From contig CP136069.1 in the NCBI GenBank assembly GCA_032622095.1, positions 50,948,760 through 51,012,759 of the forward strand: a DNA stretch of 64,000 bases, written 5' to 3'. Of this stretch, positions 54,722 through 63,925 are shown piece by piece (positions within the stretch are counted from its first letter, which is position 1; every line of letters starts with the position of its first letter). The notes under the pieces were generated by a model that did no database searches, had not been told where the DNA came from, and worked only from the letters and a program-made list of their open reading frames with translations. This DNA comes from Siphonodentalium dalli. Its lineage: Eukaryota > Mollusca > Scaphopoda > Gadilida > Siphonodentaliidae. A program made the position numbers and the translations under genes.

Positions 54722-55053
54722 AAACCTCTTCGCTGCTATGACGTCCATACCTATTACGGATTTAAAGTGCACGTCGTGTGCTATATGGTCCGTAGTACCT
54801 ACATACCTACTTCAGCACACTAGCAGTAGGCCATTATTCATAACTGGAACTCAGAGATTGGTGCATCGGCATAAGTGTATAGATATCAAAGTTTCAAAAT
54901 GTGTATGATGTTCCACGATTGTGAACGATAATAGCATTTCAATTGAGTTCAATTCAATTGATATTCCCATTATATTTTTCCACTTGAAAATTTCAATGAC
55001 GTCAACAGCCCAGCACACGACGTCATAACGTCATTTAGCAGGGAAGAGGTTAA
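54722..55053. mobile_element. I-family element with TTAA-like ends
   Basis: TAAACCTCTTCGCTGCTATG at the left and the complement of TTAGCAGGGAAGAGGTTAA at the right; GACGTC and AACGTC palindromes cluster at the ends. Single copy in the window. Confidence 0.6.
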
Positions 55054-55054
55054 G

Positions 55055-55487
55055 TTAAAGTCATGTGAAACACTCCGGTAGGGTGATCAAATAAAAGTCA
55101 TGTGAAACACGCCGGTAGGGTGATAAAATAGAAATGGAGAATATTCAGAATAATCTTGTTCAAATTAGTTATTTTTACAAATATTATATCTAAATTGACA
55201 ACACACACCATCATTAGTATGTATTAATTAAATGCAGTGACTCTGGATGATGAAATCGTTTTCGTCAGTTTATTGCCAATATATGCGTCCCGAATCGAGT
55301 AGTAAATATTTACAATTGAGCGTAGTTCAGAGGACGTTTTCCATGGAGTTGTAAGGTCGATTTGCTTCAGATTTTCGACGGTGTTAGTAGAATTTTGAAA
55401 TCCTCCAATTGGCATAGAGCCTGAATACTAACTTCTAACTTCTCAGTTTCACGCACCGGAACAAGTACATAATATGTCTTTAAAGTG
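55055..55487. mobile_element. K-family element, inverted, with end duplication
   Basis: Starts TTAAAGTCATGTGAAACAC and ends CATAATATGTCTTTAA. The first 38 bases (AAGTCATGTGAAACAC, CCGGTAGGGTGAT) are duplicated in tandem. Confidence 0.75.
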
Positions 55488-55518
55488 GTTCATGTTATGT
55501 ATTATTTATATTTTGCAG

Positions 55519-55628
55519 GAGTCATCCCGTCCCTGGATAAGACTATAGAGTACTACAGATCAATAATTCAGAACAGGTGTAGCAGATGTAGCTGGAGTAC
55601 CTGGCTCTCGAAAAAAATAAACCAATAA
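55519..55628 (+). CDS. Candidate terminal exon, unidentified
   Basis: Follows a plausible acceptor (TTATTTATATTTTGCAG, ending 55518). The frame with two leading bases reads VIPSLDKTIEYYRSIIQNR then CSRCSWSTWLSKKINQ and stops at TAA 55626-55628. AATAAA overlaps the end (55616-55621). No family recognised. Just 36 codons in AT-rich DNA could be chance. Confidence 0.3.
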
Positions 55629-55865
55629 TTCATAAGTATCTCATTCTAAGACAGGCGTCTCACAGAATGAACCATAACTTAAGGGTATCTCACATCATGT
55701 CAAGACTCGGGCCCTTTACAAATATAAATGTTTCCATCCTCGACCTTGTAGGCTTTGTTGCAGTGAACGGCTGTCAGAGAACTAGTTTATTCCATGATAA
55801 GAGATGGAACAACCTGGATATTGCTTTTGGCAGAGAATCAGTGGAATCGTAGTAGTATAATTGCC

Positions 55866-56240
55866 TTAACCCTTTACCCAACAGAAGGGCCCTGTGCCAA
55901 TGCATTCTCTTATATATGCGAGTCGACCATAGGTCGCCTCGCATATATAAGAGAATGCATTGGCTTAACACATTACAAATTATAAAATTGTTAAAGAATG
56001 TAAGAATTTTTTTTTTAGGCCAATGCATTCTCTTATATATGCGAGGCGACCTATGGTCGACTCGCATATATAAGAGAATGCATTGGCACAGGGCATAACT
56101 GTAACTATCACAATGTGATCAAGGAGCCGGTTCCAATAATATCCATATTTGTATGGTTCTATTGAGACAGACCGAAGATATTTTAGGCTGTTGAAGCTTT
56201 ATTTGGCCGGTTTTGGCCGGTTTGTTGGGTAAAGGGTTAT
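55866..56240. mobile_element. MITE-A copy, reverse, short spacer
   Basis: TTAACCCTTTACCCAACAG to TGTTGGGTAAAGGGTTAT; hairpins precede the CGAAGATATTTTAGGC block. Confidence 0.92.
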
Positions 56241-56258
56241 AGTGCAGATCAAACTTGA

Positions 56259-56501
56259 AAATCGGTCCCTGTTGGAGTTAAAAACCGCGCCAGCCTCGTC
56301 TTGACCAGACTGCGTCAATTCAATGATGGTATCCACCACCTAAACATCAGAGCTACATGGGACATTCTTAAAAAGGCAGCCCTTTCACCAAGAGTTGATG
56401 TAAACATTATTTATTTTGTATCCCAGATTTATACATTAATTTACAAGATGTTCATATATATATATGTAAGTATGATAAGTCTGAGAGAGAAGAGGATTTG
56501 A
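56259..56501 (+). pseudogene. Coding-like open stretch, unidentified
   Basis: Open from just after a TGA (56256-56258) to TGA at 56499. The first 58 codons have protein-like composition: KNRASLVLTRLRQFND, GIHHLNIRATWDILKKAAL, SPRVDVNIIYFVSQ; the rest is AT-rich noise. No start codon, no clear splice acceptor. GTATCCCAG near 56423 could be either side of a splice. Not recognised. Confidence 0.3.
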
Positions 56502-56763
56502 CATCAAGCGCCAGGCGCTTATATGGAGCCATCTCCTCACCAAGAGTTAATTATATATAAACTTTGTAGCTTCCAACAATGCAGAAGTTAATTGGTATAG
56601 GGTTCAGATTTTAAGAAGCTCTCTTCGTTCTAAGACTTTTTCTATGACATTGCCTTGAAATCTGTGTCAATGCCAATCCAAATGCACTCTGTCAAAATCT
56701 GACCGACTCAGAGGGAATGGAAACAAAATAGTCCAAACCAGTCAAGTGACTCAAGTCTGGTTA
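56502..56763. other. No recognised feature
   Basis: Unique sequence; CACCAAGAGTTAAT near 56535 echoes CACCAAGAGTTGAT at 56387. Confidence 0.45.
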
Positions 56764-57215
56764 TAGTGTGCCTATAGTGTGCCTGTCATTTGCAGAATGA
56801 GGTCCCCAGAGGGTGAATTTAGTGACGCTATCATGCATAGCAGGCTATCATCACTAAATTCACCCTCTGGGGACCTCATTCTGATTAGGCCTCATCTTCT
56901 CTGGAAAGTTTCTTTATTATAAAATTTCTATAGAAACTTCTTCTGAGTTCTTCACAATAGATTCTATTTCCTTTTTAGTTTAATTTCTCTTTATCTCCAA
57001 AAAAAGACAACATATTGCATAATCGAGGTTCCCAATGGGTGTACATCACATTATTCACCATTTGGCAACTTCAATCTGAGTCTGTCTCCCATCGCAGATG
57101 AGGCCATGCAGAATGAGGTCCACAGAGGGTGAATTTGGTGATGCTAGCCCACTATGCGGGATAGCGTCACTAAATTCACCTTCTGGGGGCCTCATTCTGC
57201 AAATGACAGGCACAC
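56764..57215. mobile_element. MITE-D full copy
   Basis: ATAGTGTGCCTGTCATTTGC (first 11 bases duplicated) to GCAAATGACAGGCACACTA; both modules and middle present. No clear target duplication. Confidence 0.8.
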
Positions 57216-57397
57216 TAAACTCAAACTTGAAACCAGTATGAATGCACTCTGTAGATCAGTGCACCCAGAATGAAAATTTGATGCACAGATTATCATGAGT
57301 CAATTATATGAGTTCTAAATACCAAATGGTGATGGATGATAATTCGGAACACATGTCCGCATGGATTCACCTTAATATCAGTGAACAAAAACATGGA

Positions 57398-57788
57398 TTA
57401 ACCCTTTACCCAACAGAAGGGCCCTGTGCCAATGCATTCTCTTATATATGCGAGTCGACCATAGGTCGCCTCGCATATATAAGAGAATGCATTGGCTTAA
57501 CACATTAAAAATTATAAAATTGTTAAAGAATGTAAGAAAAAATGGTAAAAAGTGTTAAAAAAAGATTTTTTTTTAGGCCAATGCATTCTCTTATATATGC
57601 GAGGCGACCTATGGTCGACTCGCATATATAAGAGAATGCATTGGCACAGGGCATAACTGTAACTATCACAATGTGGTCAAGGAGCCGGTTCCAATGATAC
57701 CCATATTTGTATGGTTCTATTGAGACAGACCGAAGATATTTTAGTCTGTTGAAGCTTTATTTGGCCGGTTTGTTGGGTAAAGGGTTAA
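57398..57788. mobile_element. MITE-A copy, reverse
   Basis: TTAACCCTTTACCCAACAG to TGTTGGGTAAAGGGTTAA; both hairpins perfect. Confidence 0.93.
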
Positions 57789-58073
57789 CTATCCTCAGGG
57801 CTCTGATGATGGTAATTCGGCAAGTTGATATCTGACAAATAGTGTATATCATCAATGCACATATATCATGAATGAGGTGCATGGTAATAAACAGTTAACT
57901 TGACGAATACTCAATATCATCAATGGATGTATTATCATGAATGAGGCGCAACGAAATCTAACAGGTAATTTCATATCAGAGATGTTGCTGGAGATGCCTC
58001 TAAAAACATCAAACACACATGATAAACCTACAGGTGTGGAGTGTTATGATATGTTGGAGAACGTGAAGAGATA
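57789..58073. other. Unique sequence with a short tandem-like repeat
   Basis: ATATCATCAATG ... ATCATGAATGAGGTGC at 57846-57883 recurs as ATATCATCAATG ... ATCATGAATGAGGCGC at 57912-57949. Confidence 0.55.
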
Positions 58074-58183
58074 GGTGGAGATTTACACATGGAATCCAGC
58101 TGAGAGGCAGGCGGTCAGAAACTATTTTTGATTATCTGATTACTGTATTTCTTTGTGGATACATGCATCTATTGGCAAATTGG
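58074..58183. repeat. 110-bp dispersed duplication, copy 1
   Basis: GGTGGAGATTTACACATGG ... CATCTATTGGCAAATTGG; copy 2 is at 58654-58763 with about ten differences. The pair brackets a MITE-C scrap and a MITE-B. Confidence 0.9.
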
Positions 58184-58207
58184 TAGTGTATAAAAATTCA
58201 TTCTAAC

Positions 58208-58281
58208 TAACCACAATGGCAACCACATTTTTCAGAATTTAGTCGGAAATATGGCTTGCTGCCATTCATCGGAAAGCTCTC
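58208..58281. mobile_element. MITE-C fragment
   Basis: AACCACA directly joined to TTTTTCAGAATTTAGTCGG and running to ATCGGAAAGCTCTC; both ends missing. Confidence 0.75.
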
Positions 58282-58343
58282 TGTAAGCCCAGTAATGGGT
58301 CACTGCTGAAATGCCATTGCCAGCAATTATAGACAGTTTGTCA

Positions 58344-58607
58344 TTCACCCGGTCATGATGGGAGCTGTGCTGGTGCAGCATTAAAGATCCTGTGGCAGTG
58401 CATTCTCTTATAATTGTGAGTCTCCAATATAAGGAACCTCGCATATATAAGAGAATGCACTGGCTTAAAAGGTCAAGTTAAATATTGTTAGGCCAATGTA
58501 TTCTCTTATATATGCGAGTCACCCGTGGGAGACTCGCATATATAAGAGAATGCATTGGCACAGGGTTTTCGTAAAATTTCAGGAAGCTCCAGTCATGGAA
58601 GGGTTAA
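58344..58607. mobile_element. MITE-B copy
   Basis: TCACCCGGTCATGATGGG to TCATGGAAGGGTTAA; both hairpins present. Left TTAA decayed. Confidence 0.87.
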
Positions 58608-58653
58608 ACATGAAAACAATTTGGAAATTGGAGACCACAAGCCAGAAGTTTCA

Positions 58654-58763
58654 GGTGGAGATTTACACATGGTATCCAGCTGAGAGGCAGGCAGTCAGAA
58701 AATATTTTCGATTATCCAATTACTGTAATTCTGTGTGGATACATGCATCTATTGGCAAATTGG
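58654..58763. repeat. 110-bp dispersed duplication, copy 2
   Basis: Partner of 58074-58183. An open frame here reads EIYTWYPAERQAVRKYF and IHASIGKLGKLEQSP, but copy 1 has a stop in the same frame, so coding is doubtful. Confidence 0.88.
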
Positions 58764-58949
58764 GGAAACTTGAGCAGTCACCAGCAATGGTTGTAGATTA
58801 GGTTCATTCTAACCACATTTACAAAAATAAAAATATTCAATGTCAAATTTAAAGACTGTAGGCATGAAAATTAAGAATTTTTTTTATTTTCTGACTGTAA
58901 CTGACTGTAATTTCATTAAAGTTAACTACTATTCATGTCCTAACCCTTT

Positions 58950-59210
58950 TTGAAAGTTTGTTTATTATAAAATTTTATAGACTCTTCTTCGCATAGATTC
59001 TATTTCTTTATTAGTTGGCAGATGACACATTACAATATTCACCATTTAGGAACTTCAATCTGAGTCTATGTCTCCCATAGCAGATGAGGCCATGCAGAAT
59101 GAGGTCCCCAGAGGGGAAATTTGTTGATGTTAGCCAGCTGTGTGGGATAACATCACTAAATTCACCCTCTGGGGGCCTTATTCTGCAAACGAGAGGAACA
59201 CTAAACTCAG
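58950..59210. mobile_element. MITE-D right part
   Basis: AAAGTTTGTTTATTATAAAA middle, second module and GCAAACGAGAGGAACACTAA; left module missing. Confidence 0.72.
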
Positions 59211-59412
59211 GCTAGCAAGAGTTTAAATAGATGATCAAGTGATGTGGGAAGATCAAACATTTCACAATGGAATGAAAGAAGACAAGAGTATCAACATTTA
59301 ACTATGGAATCCTGCTATAAAGAATTAGTCTGGTTTGATAACATAACTCTTATCAGAACCAATTACAGAATGGTAAGTTCAGGGGAAAGGTGGGTATCCA
59401 CAGACAGAGCTA

Positions 59413-59604
59413 CAGTAATGCCCAAAGTATATGACCCTCTAACCACAGCAGAATTATGGGAAATTTTTCAGGATTTAGTCGGAAATATGGCTTCTCTGTG
59501 AGAGCTTTCGGATGAATGGCAACAAGCCATATTTCCAACAAAGTCCTGAAAAATTTCCCATAATTCTGCTGTGGTTTAGGGGTCGATTATTGAGGAGATT
59601 ACTA
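59413..59604. mobile_element. MITE-C in minisatellite, first
   Basis: CAGTAATGCCCAAAGTATATG to GAGATTACTA; apex deleted; diverged from other copies (GGGAAATTTTTCAGG). Confidence 0.82.
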
Positions 59605-59713
59605 TATAACAATGAATGAATAATGTGTCCAGGGTGGGCATCCACACACAAACAAAGCTATAATGATGAATGAAATAGTGTGTGTTCAGGGTGGGTATCC
59701 ACAGACAAAGCTA

Positions 59714-59885
59714 CAGTAATGCCCTAATTAATCGACTCCTTAACCACAGCATAATTATGGGTAACTTTTCAGGATTTCAGGACAGAGCTTTCTGATGAAT
59801 GGCAACAAGCCATATTTCCGACTAAATCCTGAAAAGTTACCCATAATTCTGCTGTTGTTAAGGAGTCGATTATTTAGAGCATTAA
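59714..59885. mobile_element. MITE-C in minisatellite, second
   Basis: CAGTAATGCCCTAATTAATC to GAGCATTA; left arm loses its inner half (TCAGGATTTCAGGACAGAGC). Confidence 0.82.
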
Positions 59886-60368
59886 ACTATAACAATGAAT
59901 GAATAGTGTGTCCAGGGTGGGCATCCACATACAAACTAAGCTATAACGATGAATGAAATAGTGTTGAGTCCAGGACCCCAGGGTGGGCATCCAGACAATG
60001 CTATAGTGATGAATTAAATACCGCTATCCTCAAAGTAATTGACTTGAAGAACAGGGTGATACCCCAGTAATGACAGCGGTATTACTGATAGTATACGGTA
60101 CCCACAGTGGTATCGAGACGGTCATTGCAGTGGAGTTACGGTACCGTACAGCTATGATACCATGGTCTATTAGTGGGTCGCAGCCCTCATAATTGGCTAC
60201 GGAAATCAGCAATGCCGAAGCCTTTTGCTGAAGTAAACTGGGCCACAGAAAATGATTGCCGTAGCAGATTGCCGAAGCCAAACAATCTGAATTAAAAGGG
60301 CTGGAATCGTCACACCAAAAGTTAAAGAAACTTATATGTCCATCAGGATCTTTTAAGTTTCACAGATA

Positions 60369-61450
60369 CAATAATGCCCTAAATAATCGACTCCTTAACC
60401 ACAGCAGAATTATGGGTAATTTTTCAGGATTTAGTCGGAAATATGGCTTCCTGCCATTCATCGGAAAGCTCTCAGTCAGAGCTTTCCGATGAATGGCAAT
60501 AAGCCATATTTCCGACTAAATCCTGAACAAGAGCTACGCTGGGCCGGCGGAAACTGGTAAAAAAGGGACATAACTCTGGTAAAAATTTGCGGACGGAACT
60601 CAAATTTGAACTTGACCTGTGTTTTGGTGGGAGAAAGTAATATACCAAATTATCATTGAATCCGATAAGCTCTAGTAAAGTTATCAAATTTCAGGGATTT
60701 TCTAAGTCAAATTACGTCAAACAAGGGGCATAACTCTGGTGAAAATTGGCGGACGGAACCCAAATTCTAACTTGAGCTGTCTTTTCTCCTAATAAACCCA
60801 CATACCAAATTTGATTGAAATCGGTTCACTCTAACTAAAGTTATCATCCGGACAACAAATTTCAGGGATTTTCTAAGTCAAATTACGTCAAAAAAGGGGC
60901 CATAACTCTCGCAAAAATTATCGGATTAAAACAAAATTCGGACTTGAGTTGTATTTCGATATATGTTTTGCGTATAAACATTCCAAAATCGAGTTATCAT
61001 CTGGAAACCAAAAAACAAGTTCGAACTTGACCTGTGTTTTGGTGGAAGAAAGTAATATACCAAATTTGGATTCATTCCGATAAACTATACTAAAGTTATC
61101 ATGGGGACAACAAATTTCAAGGATTTTCTAAGTAAAAAAACGTCAAATAAGGGGCATAACTCCGGTGAAAATTGGCGGGCGGAACCCAAATTCGAACTTG
61201 AACTTACTTTTCGGCTAATAAACCCACATACCAAATTTTACTAATTTTGGTTCACTCTAACTAAAGTTATCATCCGGACAACAGGTTAACGGACGGACGG
61301 ACGAACGGACGCCCGCCCGGACGGACGAACGGACGCCCGCCCGGACGGACAGACCAATACTATAATACGGCCTTTTTTTCAAAAGAGCGTATAAAAATTA
61401 CCCATTATTCTGCTGTGGTTAAGGAGTTGATTATTTAGGGCATTATAGTA
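60369..61450. mobile_element. MITE-C split by a satellite element
   Basis: CAATAATGCCCTAAATAATC, both arms to AAATCCTGAA (60527), then resumption at AAAATTACCC (61394) to GGGCATTATAG. The insertion lies in the A-run of the right arm. Confidence 0.87.
60528..61394. mobile_element. Satellite-bearing element P with defined ends
   Basis: About 4 units of 170-185 bp (AAGGGGCATAACTCTGGTG, AAATTGGCGGACGGAACCC, CATACCAAATTTGATTG, CTAAAGTTATCATCCGGAC), then GGACGAACGGACGCCCGCCC twice and AATACGGCC. Outer tips GAGCTACGCTGGGCCGG and the complement of CCTTTTTTTCAAAAGAGCGT share TACGCT/GGCCG but little else. Boundaries follow from the interrupted MITE-C. Confidence 0.82.
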
Positions 61451-61606
61451 TAAGGAGAATCACTACATTTTATTTTCATGCTTGCGAACCATGACCGCAT
61501 GCATCGTGGTGTAACCGCAGTATGCGTGATGTTGAAGCAGTAACCTAACTGCAGTATTACCAGGGTGACACCACTTTAGAGGGGGTCAATTACTTTAAGT
61601 ATAGCT

Positions 61607-61857
61607 GTAGTTTGGTGTATGCCAGACATAGAATTCCAAGCAGCTATAAAGCCTTGAAGTCTGACTGACCAGACCAATTTGATGAGTTCATGCTCAATTT
61701 AACCAGTGATACTTCAAATATCTGTAGTGTAAAAGAAAGCAAACAACTGTTTACAAGCTGAGGTGTCAGCCAGGCATAAAACCAATTGTAATCCAGAAAT
61801 GTGAAGAATTGTTTTATGATATCTGACTGACCATGATGGTCCATCTAACATCAGCTA
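61607..61857. other. No recognised feature
   Basis: Unique sequence; the 66-codon minus frame (61644-61844) shows no domain. Confidence 0.5.
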
Positions 61858-62218
61858 TTAACCCTTTACCCAACAGAACGCCCCTGTGCCAATGCACTCT
61901 CTTATATATGCGAGTCGACCATATGTCGCCTCGCATATATAAGAGAATGCATTGGCTTAACACATTAAAAATTATAAAATTGTTAAAGAATGTAAGAAAA
62001 AATGGTAAAAAGTGTTAAAAAAAGATTTTTTTTAGGCCAATGCATTCTCTTATATATGCGAGGCGACCTATGGCACAGGGCATAACTGTAACTATCACAA
62101 TGTGGTCAAGGAGCCGGTTCCAATGATATCCATATTTGTATGGTTCTATTGAGACAGACCAAAGATATTTTAGGCTGTTGAAGCTTTATTTGGCAGGTTT
62201 TGTTGGGTAAAGGGTTAA
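61858..62218. mobile_element. MITE-A copy, reverse, hairpin 2 collapsed
   Basis: TTAACCCTTTACCCAACAG to TGTTGGGTAAAGGGTTAA. The second hairpin stops at GAGGCGACCTATGG and runs directly into CACAGGG; its whole 3' arm is deleted. Confidence 0.9.
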
Positions 62219-62464
62219 CATGAACTGGTTGTTGCATAGCAGCAGTAACTAGAAATTGCCTAGCCTAGGGCAAAAGGCAATGTGAGAAAGCCATAGAAGT
62301 CAATATAAAATTGCATCCAATATTCTTTAGCAATGCCATTGAAGAAAACGAAAAATTCCAACTGAAGATCAGATCCAGAATGGTAGAATTCCATCCAATC
62401 TTACCCACTGATGGCCAACTTCATACATTATTAAGGAGCATATACTAACTAAGAAATATTTTAC
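62219..62464. other. Probable intron sequence
   Basis: Unique sequence after the donor of the minus-strand exon at 62465-62585; no further exon recognised. Confidence 0.4.
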
Positions 62465-62585
62465 CTGCAATGTTTTTTCAATGTTATAAACTTCCCTGTC
62501 ACAACATCAAAAAGTTCCCAGGTTTGTACTGGTGGAATGTCATCTCTATGGGCGCAGAGATGCATGACATAATTTACCCATTGAT
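62465..62585 (-). CDS. Internal exon of an unidentified gene
   Basis: On the minus strand, ATATATACCCTTCAG (acceptor) precedes and GTAAAATATT (donor, at 62464 downward) follows a 121-bp stretch that is open in one frame: QWVNYVMHLCAHRDDI, PPVQTWELFDVVTGKF, ITLKKHC. It has two bases before the first full codon and two after the last. The composition (Trp, Cys, His, Asp) is unlike chance AT-rich translation. Both splice sites and the sense frame agree, so I believe the exon, but I cannot name the family. It is on the same strand as the exon at 33023, but nothing links them. Confidence 0.6.
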
Positions 62586-63471
62586 CTGAAGGGTATATAT
62601 GGTTTCATGGTTTCATCAGAATTATGAAGTACTCTTACGTCTCCAATTGGATGACATCAGAATAAATTATTAACTTTTATATTCGCGAAACAAAAGGGTT
62701 ACCGGTAGAACAGTAAAAGTTAACATAAAACGGCAGATTTTGAGGGAATAATTACGAGTGTATACCTACATGTACTTCTTATACTTCGCAGTATTTGTGA
62801 ATGTTCAAATATTACCGATAAATGCATTACATTTGCATTCACCGTTTTGGAAGTATTCAAAATTATTATTCGTTGTTTCAAAATCGAATCCAATGTCAAG
62901 GTCGTATCGAATAACAAAATGAATATCGAATATTCGAAGGGGCCTACTCTGCAACACTAATAAAACATGTCAATCTTAAATCTGCTATTAAAACTACACC
63001 CAATTCTCATTTCATGGGAAATTTATATTACAATGTACTAGTAGGTCAGAGCCTCACCCAGAGCCAGGCAAGTAATATGCCATTCCAAAGAAAATTAATA
63101 TCTTATATCCATTGATCTGAAGGGAATATGGTTTCATGTGTAGAAGAAACCGCTGAAAACAAATATCAATTTGTATCCCAGGAATATATAGGTTTATCAT
63201 AGACCTCATTTCAAAGGTAGTGCCATAGTAAACAGTTTGTTAGATCTGATATATGTGAACCAACCCAATAATCCTCAGAATGAATGGTTTGTTTCAAGAT
63301 CAGGGCGTGGATGCTTTACTTCCATGACAAAACTGTTGAAAACCAAAGTTAAACATAATCGTCAACATATCATATGGCCACACTGATAGCTAAACCACCT
63401 GTCACTTGGTTTATGTAGCAGAACAAAACTGAAGAATTTTGATAGGAATCAGTAGGAATGTAATAATATGT
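62586..63471. other. Unique sequence with a copied splice-acceptor region
   Basis: CCATTGATCTGAAGGG and ATATGGTTTCATG at 63109-63142 repeat the acceptor end of the upstream exon (62577-62611). The copy does not stay open beyond a few codons. Otherwise no feature. Confidence 0.5.
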
Positions 63472-63925
63472 GACCCGCCATATCAAATCCAGTCGGAAGT
63501 CAGGATTTTTTTTACCCTGTGCCAATGCATTCTCTTATATATGCGAGTCGACCATAGGTCGCCTCGCATATATAAGAGAATGCATTGGCCTAACAATTTT
63601 TTACAATTTTAATAATTTGTTCTTGTATTCTTTAACAATTTTATAATTTCACCCATACAGAGCCCCAGACAAACATGAGCAGACGACACTCTTCTATGTG
63701 CTTCTATATATGTGTGGGGCTCCCTGCAGGGTAATGGGTGTTTTTTTATTTTATGTCCTAAAAATTGTAAGAAACATTTATTTAAAAAACATGATAAAAC
63801 ATTGTTAAGCCAATGCATTCTCTTATAGATGCGAGGCGACCTATGGTCGACTCGCATATATAAGAGAATGCATTGGCACAGGGTAAAAAAATCCCGACTT
63901 CCGACTGGATTTGATATGGCGGGTC
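63472..63925. mobile_element. J-family element carrying the hairpin cassette
   Basis: Ends GACCCGCCATATCAAATCC and the complement of GGATTTGATATGGCGGGTC, continuing through AGTCGGAAGT. Inside, TACCCTGTGCCAATGC opens an A-type hairpin 1 and GGCACAGGGTA closes hairpin 2. No TTAA at the ends, so its insertion mechanism differs from MITE-A and MITE-B. Confidence 0.82.
63651..63741. mobile_element. O-family mini-foldback nested in family J
   Basis: CACCCATACAGAGCCCCAGAC (as CACCCATACAG and AGCCCCAGAC) pairs with TGGGGCTCCCTGCAGGGTA and TGGGTG. Related to 17742-17834. Confidence 0.6.

Larger units (their letters stand above)
59380..60020. repeat. Minisatellite of about 55-bp units interrupted by two MITE-C
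   Basis: Unit: ATAACAATGAATGAATAGTG, TGTCCAGGGTGGGCATCCAC, ACAAAGCT. Units are visible near 59385, 59607, 59662, 59886, 59945 and 60003. Two MITE-C sit in different units right after the same AGCTA. Confidence 0.82.
60023..61606. mobile_element. T element, outermost of a three-deep nest
   Basis: Left CTATCCTCAAAGTAATTGAC and right complement CTATACTTAAAGTAATTGAC match at 18 of 20; further pairing through CAGGGTGATACCCC / GGGTGACACCAC. A MITE-C and, within it, a satellite element are nested inside. Confidence 0.65.

Noticed and set aside
987-60687. Frames reading NHSRIMGNFSGFSRKYGLLPF or MNGNKPYFRLNPEKLPIILLW
   Set aside because: These are the two strands of MITE-C arms; the palindrome keeps them open by chance and they recur wherever MITE-C occurs.
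38460-61394. Regularly spaced repeats as CRISPR-like arrays
   Set aside because: Units are 150-185 bp, contiguous and without unique spacers; they are satellite units within transposon-like elements of a eukaryote.
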